Source: Litorimonas sp964352855
GTDB taxonomy: Bacteria; Pseudomonadota; Alphaproteobacteria; Caulobacterales; Maricaulaceae
NCBI GenBank assembly: GCA_964352855.1
Contig: CAYGTR010000003.1
Coordinates: forward strand, 57,715 to 121,714
Reading direction: 5' to 3'
Length of the DNA: 64,000 bases
This document shows, in pieces, positions 1 to 8,040 of this stretch. The translations under genes were made by a program, and so were the position numbers. The notes beneath the pieces are model-generated. The model did no database searches, was not told the origin of the DNA, and saw only the letters and a list, made by a program, of their open reading frames with translations. Every line of letters starts with the position of its first letter. The first letter of the stretch is position 1.

Positions 1-21
1 NNNNNNNNNNNNNNNNNNNNN
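1..21. other. Run of N (assembly gap or contig edge)
   Basis: The first 21 positions are unresolved. The open reading frame that follows has no stop codon between the gap and its first possible start, so the gap interrupts a gene rather than lying between genes. Confidence 0.95.
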
Positions 22-23
22 AG

Positions 24-971
24 TTAGGCCTGTCTTGTATAGGCGAAGGGAATATACTTGTCGTTGGACAAGGCGAAGAGGCTTCAAACCTTTTGTCCCT
101 CGCACTGGCGGCTTCAGATAATTTTGAGGAAACTTTCAACAGAAGGACAGCCAATATTGTTATTGTACCCGGAGGGTCGATCACTGCGAAGCAAAACGCC
201 GCTTTTAAAGCAGCAGGATACCCAACTTCCCTGCCCTGGGTAAGCGCCAAAGATAAGGCCAAATTGCGAGAGGCAAGTATTCGTCGCCAAGTCATGGAGC
301 AAACCAAAACGTTTCCTGAAGCCGTACAGAAACAGGCTCTTCAACAAGCTTTGTCCTCTGTGGGCAGCACTTCCGAAGGTGATGGATTTCAAGAGGGGGC
401 CTTTGCCCATGAATTAGGCCATCTTTGGTTCATACAAGCCTTCAAACCAGATAATTCTGAGACGCAAAAAGGTCACGCTTATGGCGGGTGGGCCCCTGAT
501 TGGCTGGATGAAACGGCAGCCGTGCTATTAGAGAACCCCGCGCACAACAAAAGGCGGCGTGAAAGTTTTGGGAAGCTTTCGTTTGACGAAACCATTCCGT
601 TAAAAGAGTTTTTTGCCATGGAACATCCGGGAGCAAAAGCCGCACAAATGCTTCGAAACAACCTCCCAACCGAAGCTATGGAAGGCCCTTCTAGAGAAAG
701 TCGGACTATCGTTTTAACGGGCAAGGAAGCAGAGGAATTCGTAAAGAATTCCGGCGGGGATAAAGTGGCAAATTTTTATGCCCAAGCGCAGGTCTTTTCA
801 GACTTTTTATTGTCACGCGCCAAGGATAGGGCAATCTATCCTGAAATAACTGAACATTTGTTAGCGGGCGGCACTTTCGAAACGTGGTTGGAAACAAAAG
901 GAACAGCCTGGAATTTGCCATCCTCGATAGACGCACTAGGCCTTGCATGGCGTGATTGGATTGAAAACTAG
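24..971 (+). CDS. Putative zinc metallopeptidase (gluzincin-like), 5' truncated
   Basis: The frame is open from the N run to the stop at 969-971. The first internal start is a TTG at 93, but the codons before it (24-92) also read as plausible protein, so the true start is probably lost in the gap. Counting from the TTG, a HELGH zinc motif lies at residues 106-110 and a WLDET motif at about 137-141 (Glu140). HExxH plus a downstream Glu in a W-L-x-E context is the gluzincin pattern seen in M1-like peptidases and their relatives. The signal peptide, if any, is missing. The exact family is not recognised. The HExxH assignment is direct; peptidase activity is inferred. Confidence 0.7.
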   Translation, partial: LGLSCIGEGNILVVGQGEEASNLLSLALAASDNFEETFNRRTANIVIVPGGSITAKQNAAFKAAGYPTSLPWVSAKDKAKLREASIRRQVMEQTKTFPEAVQKQALQQALSSVGSTSEGDGFQEGAFAHELGHLWFIQAFKPDNSETQKGHAYGGWAPDWLDETAAVLLENPAHNKRRRESFGKLSFDETIPLKEFFAMEHPGAKAAQMLRNNLPTEAMEGPSRESRTIVLTGKEAEEFVKNSGGDKVANFYAQAQVFSDFLLSRAKDRAIYPEITEHLLAGGTFETWLETKGTAWNLPSSIDALGLAWRDWIEN

Positions 972-1036
972 AGTTTATTGACGGCCAATAAACTCTATGC
1001 CTTGACCAATAGAGGCGTCAAACCTACCACCGCATA

Positions 1037-2233
1037 ATGGATAGACGTCTTCTTCTCAAACTCATGGCTGCCGCGGCTATATCATCTTGTGCGCCTAATG
1101 ATGGGGAGACCAACAAGCATGTCGTTATAGTGGGCGCGGGTATTATTGGTGCGTCGATTGGCTATCACTTATCACAGCAAGGGGTGCGCGTAACGGTATT
1201 GGATGCCTATGGCCCAGCCTCTCATGCCACGCGTGGTAACTTTGCATGGATTAATGCCAGCTGGGCGAAACAACCCCGCGCCTATCACAGCTTAAACCAA
1301 AAGGGTGTGTCGGGATGGGGGCCATTATCCAAAGCACTCAATATTCCGCTTTCCTCAAAAGGCTCTTTGGAATGGTTTTCTGACGCGCAGCGACAAGCGC
1401 AACTAGCCAAGCAGATTCAAGAACAAGCCGCATGGGGCGAAGCAGCGTCAATGATTGACGCCGATAATTTTATAAATCTTGAACCACAAGTTAGTTTTGG
1501 CAAGGCTGCTTCCTTTGCCTTTTCCGCAAATGACCGCGCCCTTGACCCTGTCTTGGCCTGCGAAGCTTTATTGGCCGCGGTTGAAGCCAAAGGCGGCCGG
1601 GTTGATTATCCCAATCGCGCCTTGAGCTTTAAGAATGGCGTTTTGGAAACCGAAGCTGGCCCGATAAAAGCAGACCATGTTGTTGTCGCGACAGGCGTCG
1701 ATAAAGACGCGCCCCAAAACTTGGGCGGCGTCTCTATTCCGCAGCGCTCCACGCCCGGCCTTATTGCCGTTACGGAACCTCTACCGCAATTAATTGATCA
1801 TATCATCGTCTCTCCCGGCGTTCATATTCATCAACGCAATGATGGGCGGGTCGTCATTGGTGAGCAAGACGGCGCGCCGGACACGCATGGTGATCGCCTG
1901 CGGAATCGTCCGCTCGATTTTCCGCAATCAAGTTTTGAAGAGATGCATAAGGATATGATGTTAGAAAAAGCCGGAGAGTTTCTGCCTGCGCTTTATGATG
2001 CAGACGTCGAGGATATTTATATAGGTTGGCGACCTTTACCTCTGGATGGGCATCCTGTTTTAGGCCCATCACACGCGAAGGCAAATGTAAGCTTTGCCAT
2101 AACCCATAGCGGCGTAACTCTTGCGCCTGTTATTGGGCAATTAATGGCTGATATGATTATCAGCGGTAAAACTCCAGCTGTCTTTAATGACTATCTCTCC
2201 GATCGAGAGTTCGAGAACACCACACGCTATTAA
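1037..2233 (+). CDS. FAD-dependent oxidoreductase (DAO/DadA superfamily), predicted lipoprotein
   Basis: A dinucleotide-binding GxGxxG motif (VGAGIIGASIG) at about residues 32-42 is followed by a DAO-type fold, as in glycine oxidases and D-amino-acid dehydrogenases. It should oxidise an amine or amino acid using FAD; the substrate is unknown. The N terminus has a twin-arginine-like stretch (DRRLLLK), a short hydrophobic segment and a lipobox-like ISSC, which suggests Tat export and lipid anchoring of a folded flavoprotein. That is unusual, since most family members are cytoplasmic or peripheral on the inner face. The stop codon abuts that of the convergent patatin gene with no spacer. Length (398 aa) is normal for the family. 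Confidence 0.85.
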   Translation: MDRRLLLKLMAAAAISSCAPNDGETNKHVVIVGAGIIGASIGYHLSQQGVRVTVLDAYGPASHATRGNFAWINASWAKQPRAYHSLNQKGVSGWGPLSKALNIPLSSKGSLEWFSDAQRQAQLAKQIQEQAAWGEAASMIDADNFINLEPQVSFGKAASFAFSANDRALDPVLACEALLAAVEAKGGRVDYPNRALSFKNGVLETEAGPIKADHVVVATGVDKDAPQNLGGVSIPQRSTPGLIAVTEPLPQLIDHIIVSPGVHIHQRNDGRVVIGEQDGAPDTHGDRLRNRPLDFPQSSFEEMHKDMMLEKAGEFLPALYDADVEDIYIGWRPLPLDGHPVLGPSHAKANVSFAITHSGVTLAPVIGQLMADMIISGKTPAVFNDYLSDREFENTTRY

Positions 2234-3568
2234 TTAATACCAATCCTGATTTGTTATGACGCGACGTTTTCCAAGATCAATCATGCATCGCATATAGCGT
2301 TTATGAAATTGCAAACTCCCATCAACTTGCTTGTCGATCTTACGCCATTCGTTACAGGTTCTGGCAACGCCTTCATATACAAAGACATGCTCACCATCTT
2401 CCTCATTAATCTTTATCGGGTTTAAATGAGAGTTAGGATCTTGCTCCGCCCGAATATTTACGGCTTGCGCCGAAAATTCTTTCACCTGTGTTTTTAATAT
2501 ATCGATGGAACGCAAAGCCAGTTCAACAAGGTTCCAATCTTCACGCTCACCCGTCTCAGTCCACATATCATATCCCTCGCTACATTGTTGGGGATCGACC
2601 TTTTGGCATTCAGGCGTTATTTTCTGACGGCCATTAATCACCATGTAAATCTGACGTTTTGGTAAAGGCTCAGGTTGATAATTGGGATCACCCGTCCTGA
2701 CTGGTTGGGGCTGAATGATCGGACCAATTTTATCGGTAAATATAAGGAAACGCGCACCCCCATCAATATATAAACGGTTATCAATCGTGATGGGGCGGGC
2801 CGCCATTGGTACAGAAGAGGAGGCCGCAACGGCCCGAATAAAACAGTCCGTATAATGACCTCTGGCCTGTGACCCAATGGGGTATTGGCCAATGCGAAGC
2901 GCCATTTCGCTCATATCCAAAGCCACGGCCTCACCTGTGTCCAAGTCGACAACACCTGTATACAACTTGCGCCCTGTTCTGGCACGCTCAATAATCCTAT
3001 CAAGCATGTTATAGCGCGGATCATGTAAAATAAGACGGACAGATTGTTTTAACGGGCCGAGGTCTGATATGCCTCCGGCTTCTAGGGCCTCTAAATAATT
3101 TGCCGCTGTGAGGCTTCTGCCATTATAATTTATAAGAAGCTCAATTGCTTCGGATTCATGATCAATTTCATAACCCTCTCGGGCGGCGGCAGGTGTATTT
3201 GCAAAGGCGGCGAGTGATAATAGCGCCCCGGTAGAGACACCTGTGACCACAGAGAAATCAGGAAGGTTCCCGCCACGTTTATAAGCCCAGCCTTCTAGAA
3301 CTCCTGCTCCGAAGGCACCGTTAAGGCTACCTCCGGATAAAAATAAAAGCGGGCGCGGGGTCGTTTCATTTTCAAAAGCCGAGCGAGTAGCTTCGTAAAT
3401 ATCCTTTTCGGGATAAGGCGTATGGTCTGCATTTAACCGATATCGGTCAAACTGACATTCGCTGCCAAAAGGCGTGACGGGCGTTTTTTGATCAATTGAA
3501 AGGCAAGCCGTCGCCGGCACCGCCATTACAAGAGACAAAACACCCTTAAAAACAGATCTTATAAACAT
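2234..3568 (-). CDS. Patatin-like phospholipase, lipoprotein
   Basis: The patatin signature is complete. An oxyanion-type GGSLNGAFGAGV lies at residues 79-90, the nucleophile elbow GVSTG at 110-114 (Ser112), and a DGGAR motif supplies the catalytic Asp further downstream. The N terminus carries a signal peptide ending in a lipobox with Cys22, so the enzyme is predicted to sit on the outer membrane or in the periplasm and to hydrolyse acyl ester bonds of phospholipids. It lies downstream of the SDR gene on the same strand, 78 bp away. A hairpin in that gap covers its ribosome-binding site. The specific substrate is not known. Confidence 0.88.
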   Translation of the reverse strand: MFIRSVFKGVLSLVMAVPATACLSIDQKTPVTPFGSECQFDRYRLNADHTPYPEKDIYEATRSAFENETTPRPLLFLSGGSLNGAFGAGVLEGWAYKRGGNLPDFSVVTGVSTGALLSLAAFANTPAAAREGYEIDHESEAIELLINYNGRSLTAANYLEALEAGGISDLGPLKQSVRLILHDPRYNMLDRIIERARTGRKLYTGVVDLDTGEAVALDMSEMALRIGQYPIGSQARGHYTDCFIRAVAASSSVPMAARPITIDNRLYIDGGARFLIFTDKIGPIIQPQPVRTGDPNYQPEPLPKRQIYMVINGRQKITPECQKVDPQQCSEGYDMWTETGEREDWNLVELALRSIDILKTQVKEFSAQAVNIRAEQDPNSHLNPIKINEEDGEHVFVYEGVARTCNEWRKIDKQVDGSLQFHKRYMRCMIDLGKRRVITNQDWY

Positions 3569-3570
3569 AT

Positions 3571-3608
3571 TGCGCTACCCTCAAAATTTCATACCAAGGG
3601 ATAGCGCA
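3571..3608 (-). promoter_or_regulatory. Hairpin masking the patatin gene's ribosome-binding site
   Basis: Inverted arms at 3571-3581 and 3597-3608 (TGCGCTA-CCCT against AGGGATAGCGCA, one bulged base) enclose a 15-nt loop. In the minus-strand mRNA the 3' arm contains the only Shine-Dalgarno-like GAGGG, and the ATG follows two bases after the stem. The structure would hide the start site unless melted or bound. No T-run follows, so it does not look like a terminator. Confidence 0.55.
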
Positions 3609-3646
3609 TTTATCTATCAGTTTATTTTGAGTTTAAGGCGTTAGGT

Positions 3647-4432
3647 TTATCTTGGCGGCATTCTGGCGCCTGCATCTGTTCGGATATATTCAGCGTTAAT
3701 ATAGCCATGTTCGCACATAAACTCGACCACTTGAGCATATTCTTTGGGTTGGCCAAAGCGCACAGGGAATTGTACATGAGCCCGAAGGTTTTCTTTAACC
3801 TCCGGCTTCATTTGCTCATAAATCGGCGTTTCATAAAAGCCCGGGAGGATTGTGTTTACGCGAATACCTTCACGTGCAAGATCACGTGCCATAGGGAGCG
3901 CCATAGATAGGATGCCACCCTTAGAACTGGCATAAGCCACTTGCCCGATTTGGCCGTCTTGCGCGGCGACAGACGCAGTATTGATAATTATTCCGCGCTC
4001 TCCATCCGGGTCAAGCGGGTCTATTGCCATCATACCTGCCGCTGATTTCGACGCGCAAAGGAAAGACCCGATCAAGTTAATATTGATGATGCGAATATAG
4101 GCTGCAGGGTCATGAGGAATAATTTCGTCCGTGTCGCGTTTGCGAGAGACGGTTTTGATGCCTCCGCCAATACCGGCACAATTCACCATAATACGTTCCT
4201 GACCATTGACGGCACGCACCATATCAAAGCCTGAATCAACACTTTCATTATCGGCCACATTGACCTTTGCAAAAACGCCGCCGATGTCTTTAGCTACCTT
4301 CTCGCCCTGCTCTTCATTCATGTCAAAGATGCCAACTTTAACGCCCTTTTCTGCGAGGCCGCGCGCTGTCGCTTCGCCAAGACCTGACGCGCCACCTGTT
4401 ACAATGGCGGATATATCGGATGAAAGTTTCAT
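3647..4432 (-). CDS. SDR-family oxidoreductase (3-hydroxyacyl-CoA dehydrogenase type)
   Basis: A classical short-chain dehydrogenase of 261 aa. The cofactor motif VTGGASGLG is at 11-19, NCAG at about 84-87, Ser154, and the catalytic Tyr167-x3-Lys171. The fold and the TASVAA and LPGFYETP segments resemble type II 3-hydroxyacyl-CoA dehydrogenases (HSD17B10-like) used in fatty-acid or branched-chain acyl-CoA oxidation with NAD. That substrate is inferred from overall similarity, not proven. It is divergent from the TetR-PlsC operon across a 250-bp intergenic region and may share its control. Confidence 0.85.
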   Translation of the reverse strand: MKLSSDISAIVTGGASGLGEATARGLAEKGVKVGIFDMNEEQGEKVAKDIGGVFAKVNVADNESVDSGFDMVRAVNGQERIMVNCAGIGGGIKTVSRKRDTDEIIPHDPAAYIRIININLIGSFLCASKSAAGMMAIDPLDPDGERGIIINTASVAAQDGQIGQVAYASSKGGILSMALPMARDLAREGIRVNTILPGFYETPIYEQMKPEVKENLRAHVQFPVRFGQPKEYAQVVEFMCEHGYINAEYIRTDAGARMPPR

Positions 4433-4613
4433 GGGTTTTCCTACTCTGTCATCAAATTGTGGTCATTTACATACGGATTAGGACAAACCGTGTCTTGCGT
4501 AAAATAAAAGTGTACTGCGTTCATTTCTGAAATTATCACCATTTCGCCCAGAGATAGTAAATGTAATTAAACACTTACTCTCTTTACCGATTAGAAATAG
4601 AGGCAGAAAGCTC

Positions 4614-4648
4614 TTGACAGAATGTAAGTGAACAATCACTTATATAAA
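4614..4648 (+). promoter_or_regulatory. Promoter of the tetR-plsC operon with palindromic operator
   Basis: A consensus -35 element TTGACA (4614-4619) is followed at once by the perfect inverted repeat TAAGTGA-ACAA-TCACTTA (4625-4642) and then the AT-rich TATAAA (4643-4648). The palindrome lies between the promoter elements, about 40 bp before the TetR start, as expected for autorepression by a TetR-family dimer. The exact -10 is uncertain because the spacing to TATAAA is long. Confidence 0.65.
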
Positions 4649-4682
4649 TATTAAACTCGTTTCAAGCAAAAGGGAGCGCGCT

Positions 4683-5297
4683 GTGTCAGACATCAAAGAC
4701 CGCTTAGGCGTCTTGCCGAGCATTATCGCCGAGGCTGACACAGGCAAGGGACGGATAGAGCGAGCGGCGTTGCACCTATTCTCAACCTCCACTATTGAAG
4801 GCGTCTCCACAAAACGCATCGCACAGGAAGCCGAGGTCTCTGAAGGTCTTCTTTATCGTCATTATAAAAGCAAAGATGATCTCGCGCGCGCACTGATGCT
4901 CGCTATACATAATCGCCTGACAAATATGATCGCAGGTATCGCAGAGATGGATTTACCGTTGGAAGATAAAATCCGTGGTATCGTAGTTGATTACTGCCAT
5001 GTTGCGGATGCCGACTGGGCGCTGTTTCGCTATCATATCTTGCACTTACATCGCTTCCCCGGCTTATCAGAAAACCCGGCGAAAAGCCCCCATGGCGCGG
5101 CCATGGCGCTCTTACAGGCATCCATGTCTGAAGGGGAAATCCCCAGTGAAGATGCGAACCTACTAACCGCTATGGCATTGGGGATTGTCCTACAACCCGC
5201 ACAAAGCAAGGTCTTGGGCGCGATAAAGGGGCCCTTGCTGCCTTATGCAGGTCGACTCACAACAGGTGTTCTCGCCGTTTTAGGCTTGGAGGGTTAA
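4683..5297 (+). CDS. TetR/AcrR-family transcriptional regulator
   Basis: 204 aa with an N-terminal helix-turn-helix at about residues 22-66 (ends in EGLLYRHYKSKDDL, a typical TetR recognition-helix region) and a helical ligand domain. It starts with GTG preceded by a GGGAG ribosome-binding site. A perfect palindrome overlaps its promoter, so autoregulation is likely. It is the first gene of an operon with an acyltransferase and a lysophospholipid-transporter-like MFS protein, so the ligand may be an acyl compound; this is inferred from context only. Confidence 0.9.
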   Translation: MSDIKDRLGVLPSIIAEADTGKGRIERAALHLFSTSTIEGVSTKRIAQEAEVSEGLLYRHYKSKDDLARALMLAIHNRLTNMIAGIAEMDLPLEDKIRGIVVDYCHVADADWALFRYHILHLHRFPGLSENPAKSPHGAAMALLQASMSEGEIPSEDANLLTAMALGIVLQPAQSKVLGAIKGPLLPYAGRLTTGVLAVLGLEG

Positions 5298-5300
5298 GCC

Positions 5301-6101
5301 ATGCGTGATTTTATATTCGGCATATTCTTTTATAGTTTCACGGCGCTTTATGCCGTGATGGCAGTCTTTTTGTCACTTTTTCCGGGACGCACCCTGATGA
5401 TGGGATCGCTCAAACGCTATACCAAAGTTGTCCGCTGGGGCCTACGCACCATCGCCGGCATCAAAGTCGACGTTGTCGGACGTGAGTATATTCCGGACGG
5501 CGTTTGTATTATCGCGTCGAAACATATGAGCTATGCCGATGGGCATGTGATTTTTTCAGAATTTGATGATCTGTCCTTTGTCACAGGAGACCACCTTTTG
5601 AAACTGCCTCTGATGGGACGCATCCTCAATAAGATGAACGCCGTTGTTATCGACAGCTGCGGCGGGTCAGATGTCCGTCAAGAGATGGACGAACAAGCCG
5701 CCCGCATTCGCGAGCAAGGGCGTCATATTTTGATTTTTCCTGAGGGCCATCTTTCTCAAATTGGCACGCATCACCGTTATCGCAAAGGTGTGTGGCATCT
5801 TTATGATGACTTCAATTGCCCTGTTATTCCCGTGGCCAGTAATTTAGGCCAACGCTGGAACCAAACGGACTGGAAAAAGTTTCCGGGCTCTGCCACAGTA
5901 GAATTTCTGGAGCCTATCGCGCCCGGCATGGAAAAGGACGCATTCATGGCTTTACTCCAAGACAAGATTGAAACGCGATCAATTGAATTACTCGACTTAA
6001 GCAACCTTGGCGCATTAGACCCTAACGATATTGGGAAATTGCGTGAGAATGACGCGGCAAAGGCAAAACGTCTCGCCCGTGAAGCCGCAGGAGACGCCTA
6101 A
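5301..6101 (+). CDS. plsC: 1-acyl-sn-glycerol-3-phosphate acyltransferase (PlsC family)
   Basis: 266 aa with an N-terminal membrane segment and the PlsC motifs: H75-x4-D80 (HMSYAD) for catalysis and FPEG at 146-149 for glycerol-phosphate binding. It transfers an acyl chain to the sn-2 position of lysophosphatidic acid or a related lysophospholipid at the inner membrane. It begins three bases after the TetR stop, and its own stop overlaps the next ATG by one base (TAATG), so translation is probably coupled. With an LplT-like partner it may reacylate imported lysophospholipids rather than serve de novo synthesis. Confidence 0.88.
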   Translation: MRDFIFGIFFYSFTALYAVMAVFLSLFPGRTLMMGSLKRYTKVVRWGLRTIAGIKVDVVGREYIPDGVCIIASKHMSYADGHVIFSEFDDLSFVTGDHLLKLPLMGRILNKMNAVVIDSCGGSDVRQEMDEQAARIREQGRHILIFPEGHLSQIGTHHRYRKGVWHLYDDFNCPVIPVASNLGQRWNQTDWKKFPGSATVEFLEPIAPGMEKDAFMALLQDKIETRSIELLDLSNLGALDPNDIGKLRENDAAKAKRLAREAAGDA

Positions 6102-7441
6102 TGGAAGAGTCAGCAGCACAACATACGGGCGGATTTGGGTTTATTGTCAAGCGTCGTTTCGCGCCACTTTTCATCTTGCTTCAAACGGGCACGTTTAATG
6201 ATAATGCGCTGAAAAATGCTCTTATCGCGCTGATTACCTTTGGCGGTATTGCGTTTTTATCAGACTTACCCTCGGCCATTCGCGTGCCTGTGGCCGCATT
6301 AATTTTTACAGGGCCATTTTTGGTGATATGTGCGATTGCGGGTCAGATTGCGGATAAAGTTGATCGCGGCGTCATTCTACGCTGGGTGAAACGCGCCGAG
6401 ATTATCATTATGATAATTGCCGCGATCGGTTTCTGGCTCGTCGATGTACGCATTCTGGCCTTTGCTTTGGGCTTGATGGGCGCGCAATCTGCCTTTTTCT
6501 CCCCCACCAAAAATGCGGTTTTGCCGCAATGGCTTACCCCGAAAGAGCTTATTCGAGGCAATGCCATGCTAAACGGCTTTGTCTTTGTCTTAGTTCTGGT
6601 AGGTCAAGTTGCCGGAACCTTTTTAGTCTTGATGACAGGGGGCCCGAAAGTCATCGCTATTATATTAGTTATTATCGCCATTATTGGATGGATTGCCTCA
6701 GAATTTTGCCCGCCGGCACCGGCGCCTCAACCGGATTTGAAAATTAATTATGAGCCTGTTACCTCTATTATTTCTGTTTTGTCTAAAGCGATAGACGCGC
6801 CAGAGGTGCTCCGACCGATGTTGGGGATTGCGTGGTTTTATGGGGCTGCGACCGCTTTCATTACAACCTTTCCCGATTACGTTGCCACTGTTATGAATTA
6901 TGACGAAACTGTCTTAATCATTATATTAGTGCTTTCAACGCTCTCTATTTTTGTGGGCTCACTGATTGTCATGCTTTTAGGAAATTTAAAAATTTGGGGG
7001 CCAGAGGCTGTTCGTCTCGCGACGCTCGGGATTATCGGCGTCATGTTTTGTATTTTAGCCATTTACCTGTTGCCGAGCCCCACGCATATAGGTGAGACGA
7101 AAGGCACGTCTGCAGACTTTTGGGCCAATCCACAAACAAAGATTTTTATGGCCTTCGTCTTGGCATCCTCTGTGTTTAACGGACTTTTTGTTGTCCCACT
7201 TCAGGCAATGGCGCAGCGACGCGCACGTCCCGAACAACGCGCGAGGCTCATGAGTGCAGGGGCAGTTTTACTGAACCTTTTCGTCAATGTCGCGACTTTT
7301 GGTTTGATTGGCTTGGCTTTATTGGAATTGCCGCCCAAATCTCCCTTCTTAATGATTGTCGTTGGTAGTGCGGTTGTTGCGGCTTATGCTGTTTACCGCA
7401 GTATTAAACCACATCATTATATTGACCATGCCGGAGAGTAA
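6101..7441 (+). CDS. MFS transporter, LplT (lysophospholipid transporter)-like
   Basis: 446 aa, about 12 predicted membrane helices. The N-terminal RRFAPLFILLQTGTFNDN stretch is the hallmark of the LplT/Aas-type MFS branch, which flips lysophospholipids across the inner membrane for reacylation. The start overlaps the plsC stop. In enterobacteria LplT works with the acyltransferase-synthetase Aas; here a stand-alone PlsC takes that position. Substrate is inferred from family and context. Confidence 0.82.
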   Translation: MEESAAQHTGGFGFIVKRRFAPLFILLQTGTFNDNALKNALIALITFGGIAFLSDLPSAIRVPVAALIFTGPFLVICAIAGQIADKVDRGVILRWVKRAEIIIMIIAAIGFWLVDVRILAFALGLMGAQSAFFSPTKNAVLPQWLTPKELIRGNAMLNGFVFVLVLVGQVAGTFLVLMTGGPKVIAIILVIIAIIGWIASEFCPPAPAPQPDLKINYEPVTSIISVLSKAIDAPEVLRPMLGIAWFYGAATAFITTFPDYVATVMNYDETVLIIILVLSTLSIFVGSLIVMLLGNLKIWGPEAVRLATLGIIGVMFCILAIYLLPSPTHIGETKGTSADFWANPQTKIFMAFVLASSVFNGLFVVPLQAMAQRRARPEQRARLMSAGAVLLNLFVNVATFGLIGLALLELPPKSPFLMIVVGSAVVAAYAVYRSIKPHHYIDHAGE

Positions 7442-7476
7442 GGTGGGAAGAATAGGACTGTAAATAATCAGCTCTG

Positions 7477-7491
7477 TTAACGCTGTGTTAA
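7477..7491. promoter_or_regulatory. CtrA-type box TTAA-N7-TTAA
   Basis: A perfect TTAA-CGCTGTG-TTAA lies 49 bp upstream of the IalB-like start codon. This matches the consensus for the cell-cycle regulator CtrA in Caulobacter and relatives. The motif is short, so chance occurrence is possible. Confidence 0.5.
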
Positions 7492-7539
7492 GCGTAAACC
7501 TGCGCTAATAGGGGCAAATTAGAAACCAAGGTTTTGGAC

Positions 7540-8040
7540 ATGAAACGCGTATTATTAGCTATCAGTTTACTCGGTTTTACGGCCTTGCCCGCACAAGGGG
7601 CAGAGCCAAAGCTCGAAGGCACATTTAACGATTGGTCAGTTTACAGCAAAGGCAGCGATAAAGATCAGGTCTGTTTCGCTCTTGCCAAACCCGACGTTAT
7701 GGCCCCAACGACTGTCAATCATGGAGAGGTGTTTTTCATGGTGTCGAGTTGGAAATCAGGCGCGGCCAGCGAACAGCCCAGCCTCTTAACCGGGTATCCG
7801 CTCAAAACCACGCGGGCGCCCGCGGCCTATGTAGGTTCCACGAAAGCCCTTATGTATGCCGCCGACAATGAAGCCTTCATTGAGAGTAGCGCCGATGAGC
7901 AAAACCTTGTCCGAAAAATGCGCGCCGGATCAGACATGCGCGTCGAAGCAGTCAGCGCGCGCGGCACGGAAACCTCTTATGTGTTTTCGCTTAAGGGTGT
8001 CACTGCAGCTCTGCGTAAAGCGAAGGCGGTCTGTGGTTAG
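7540..8040 (+). CDS. Secreted invasion-associated locus B (IalB)-type protein
   Basis: 166 aa from the ATG at 7540, chosen over an in-frame TTG at 7534 because the AAGG ribosome-binding site (7528-7531) is eight bases before the ATG but only two before the TTG. A clear signal peptide ends near LPAQGAEP. The mature part (F-x-D-W-x-V near the start, one Cys in the DQVCFA segment and one at the penultimate residue) resembles the IalB family of alphaproteobacterial periplasmic proteins, whose general function is unclear. The 3' end overlaps that of the convergent methyltransferase by four bases. Confidence 0.75.
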   Translation: MKRVLLAISLLGFTALPAQGAEPKLEGTFNDWSVYSKGSDKDQVCFALAKPDVMAPTTVNHGEVFFMVSSWKSGAASEQPSLLTGYPLKTTRAPAAYVGSTKALMYAADNEAFIESSADEQNLVRKMRAGSDMRVEAVSARGTETSYVFSLKGVTAALRKAKAVCG

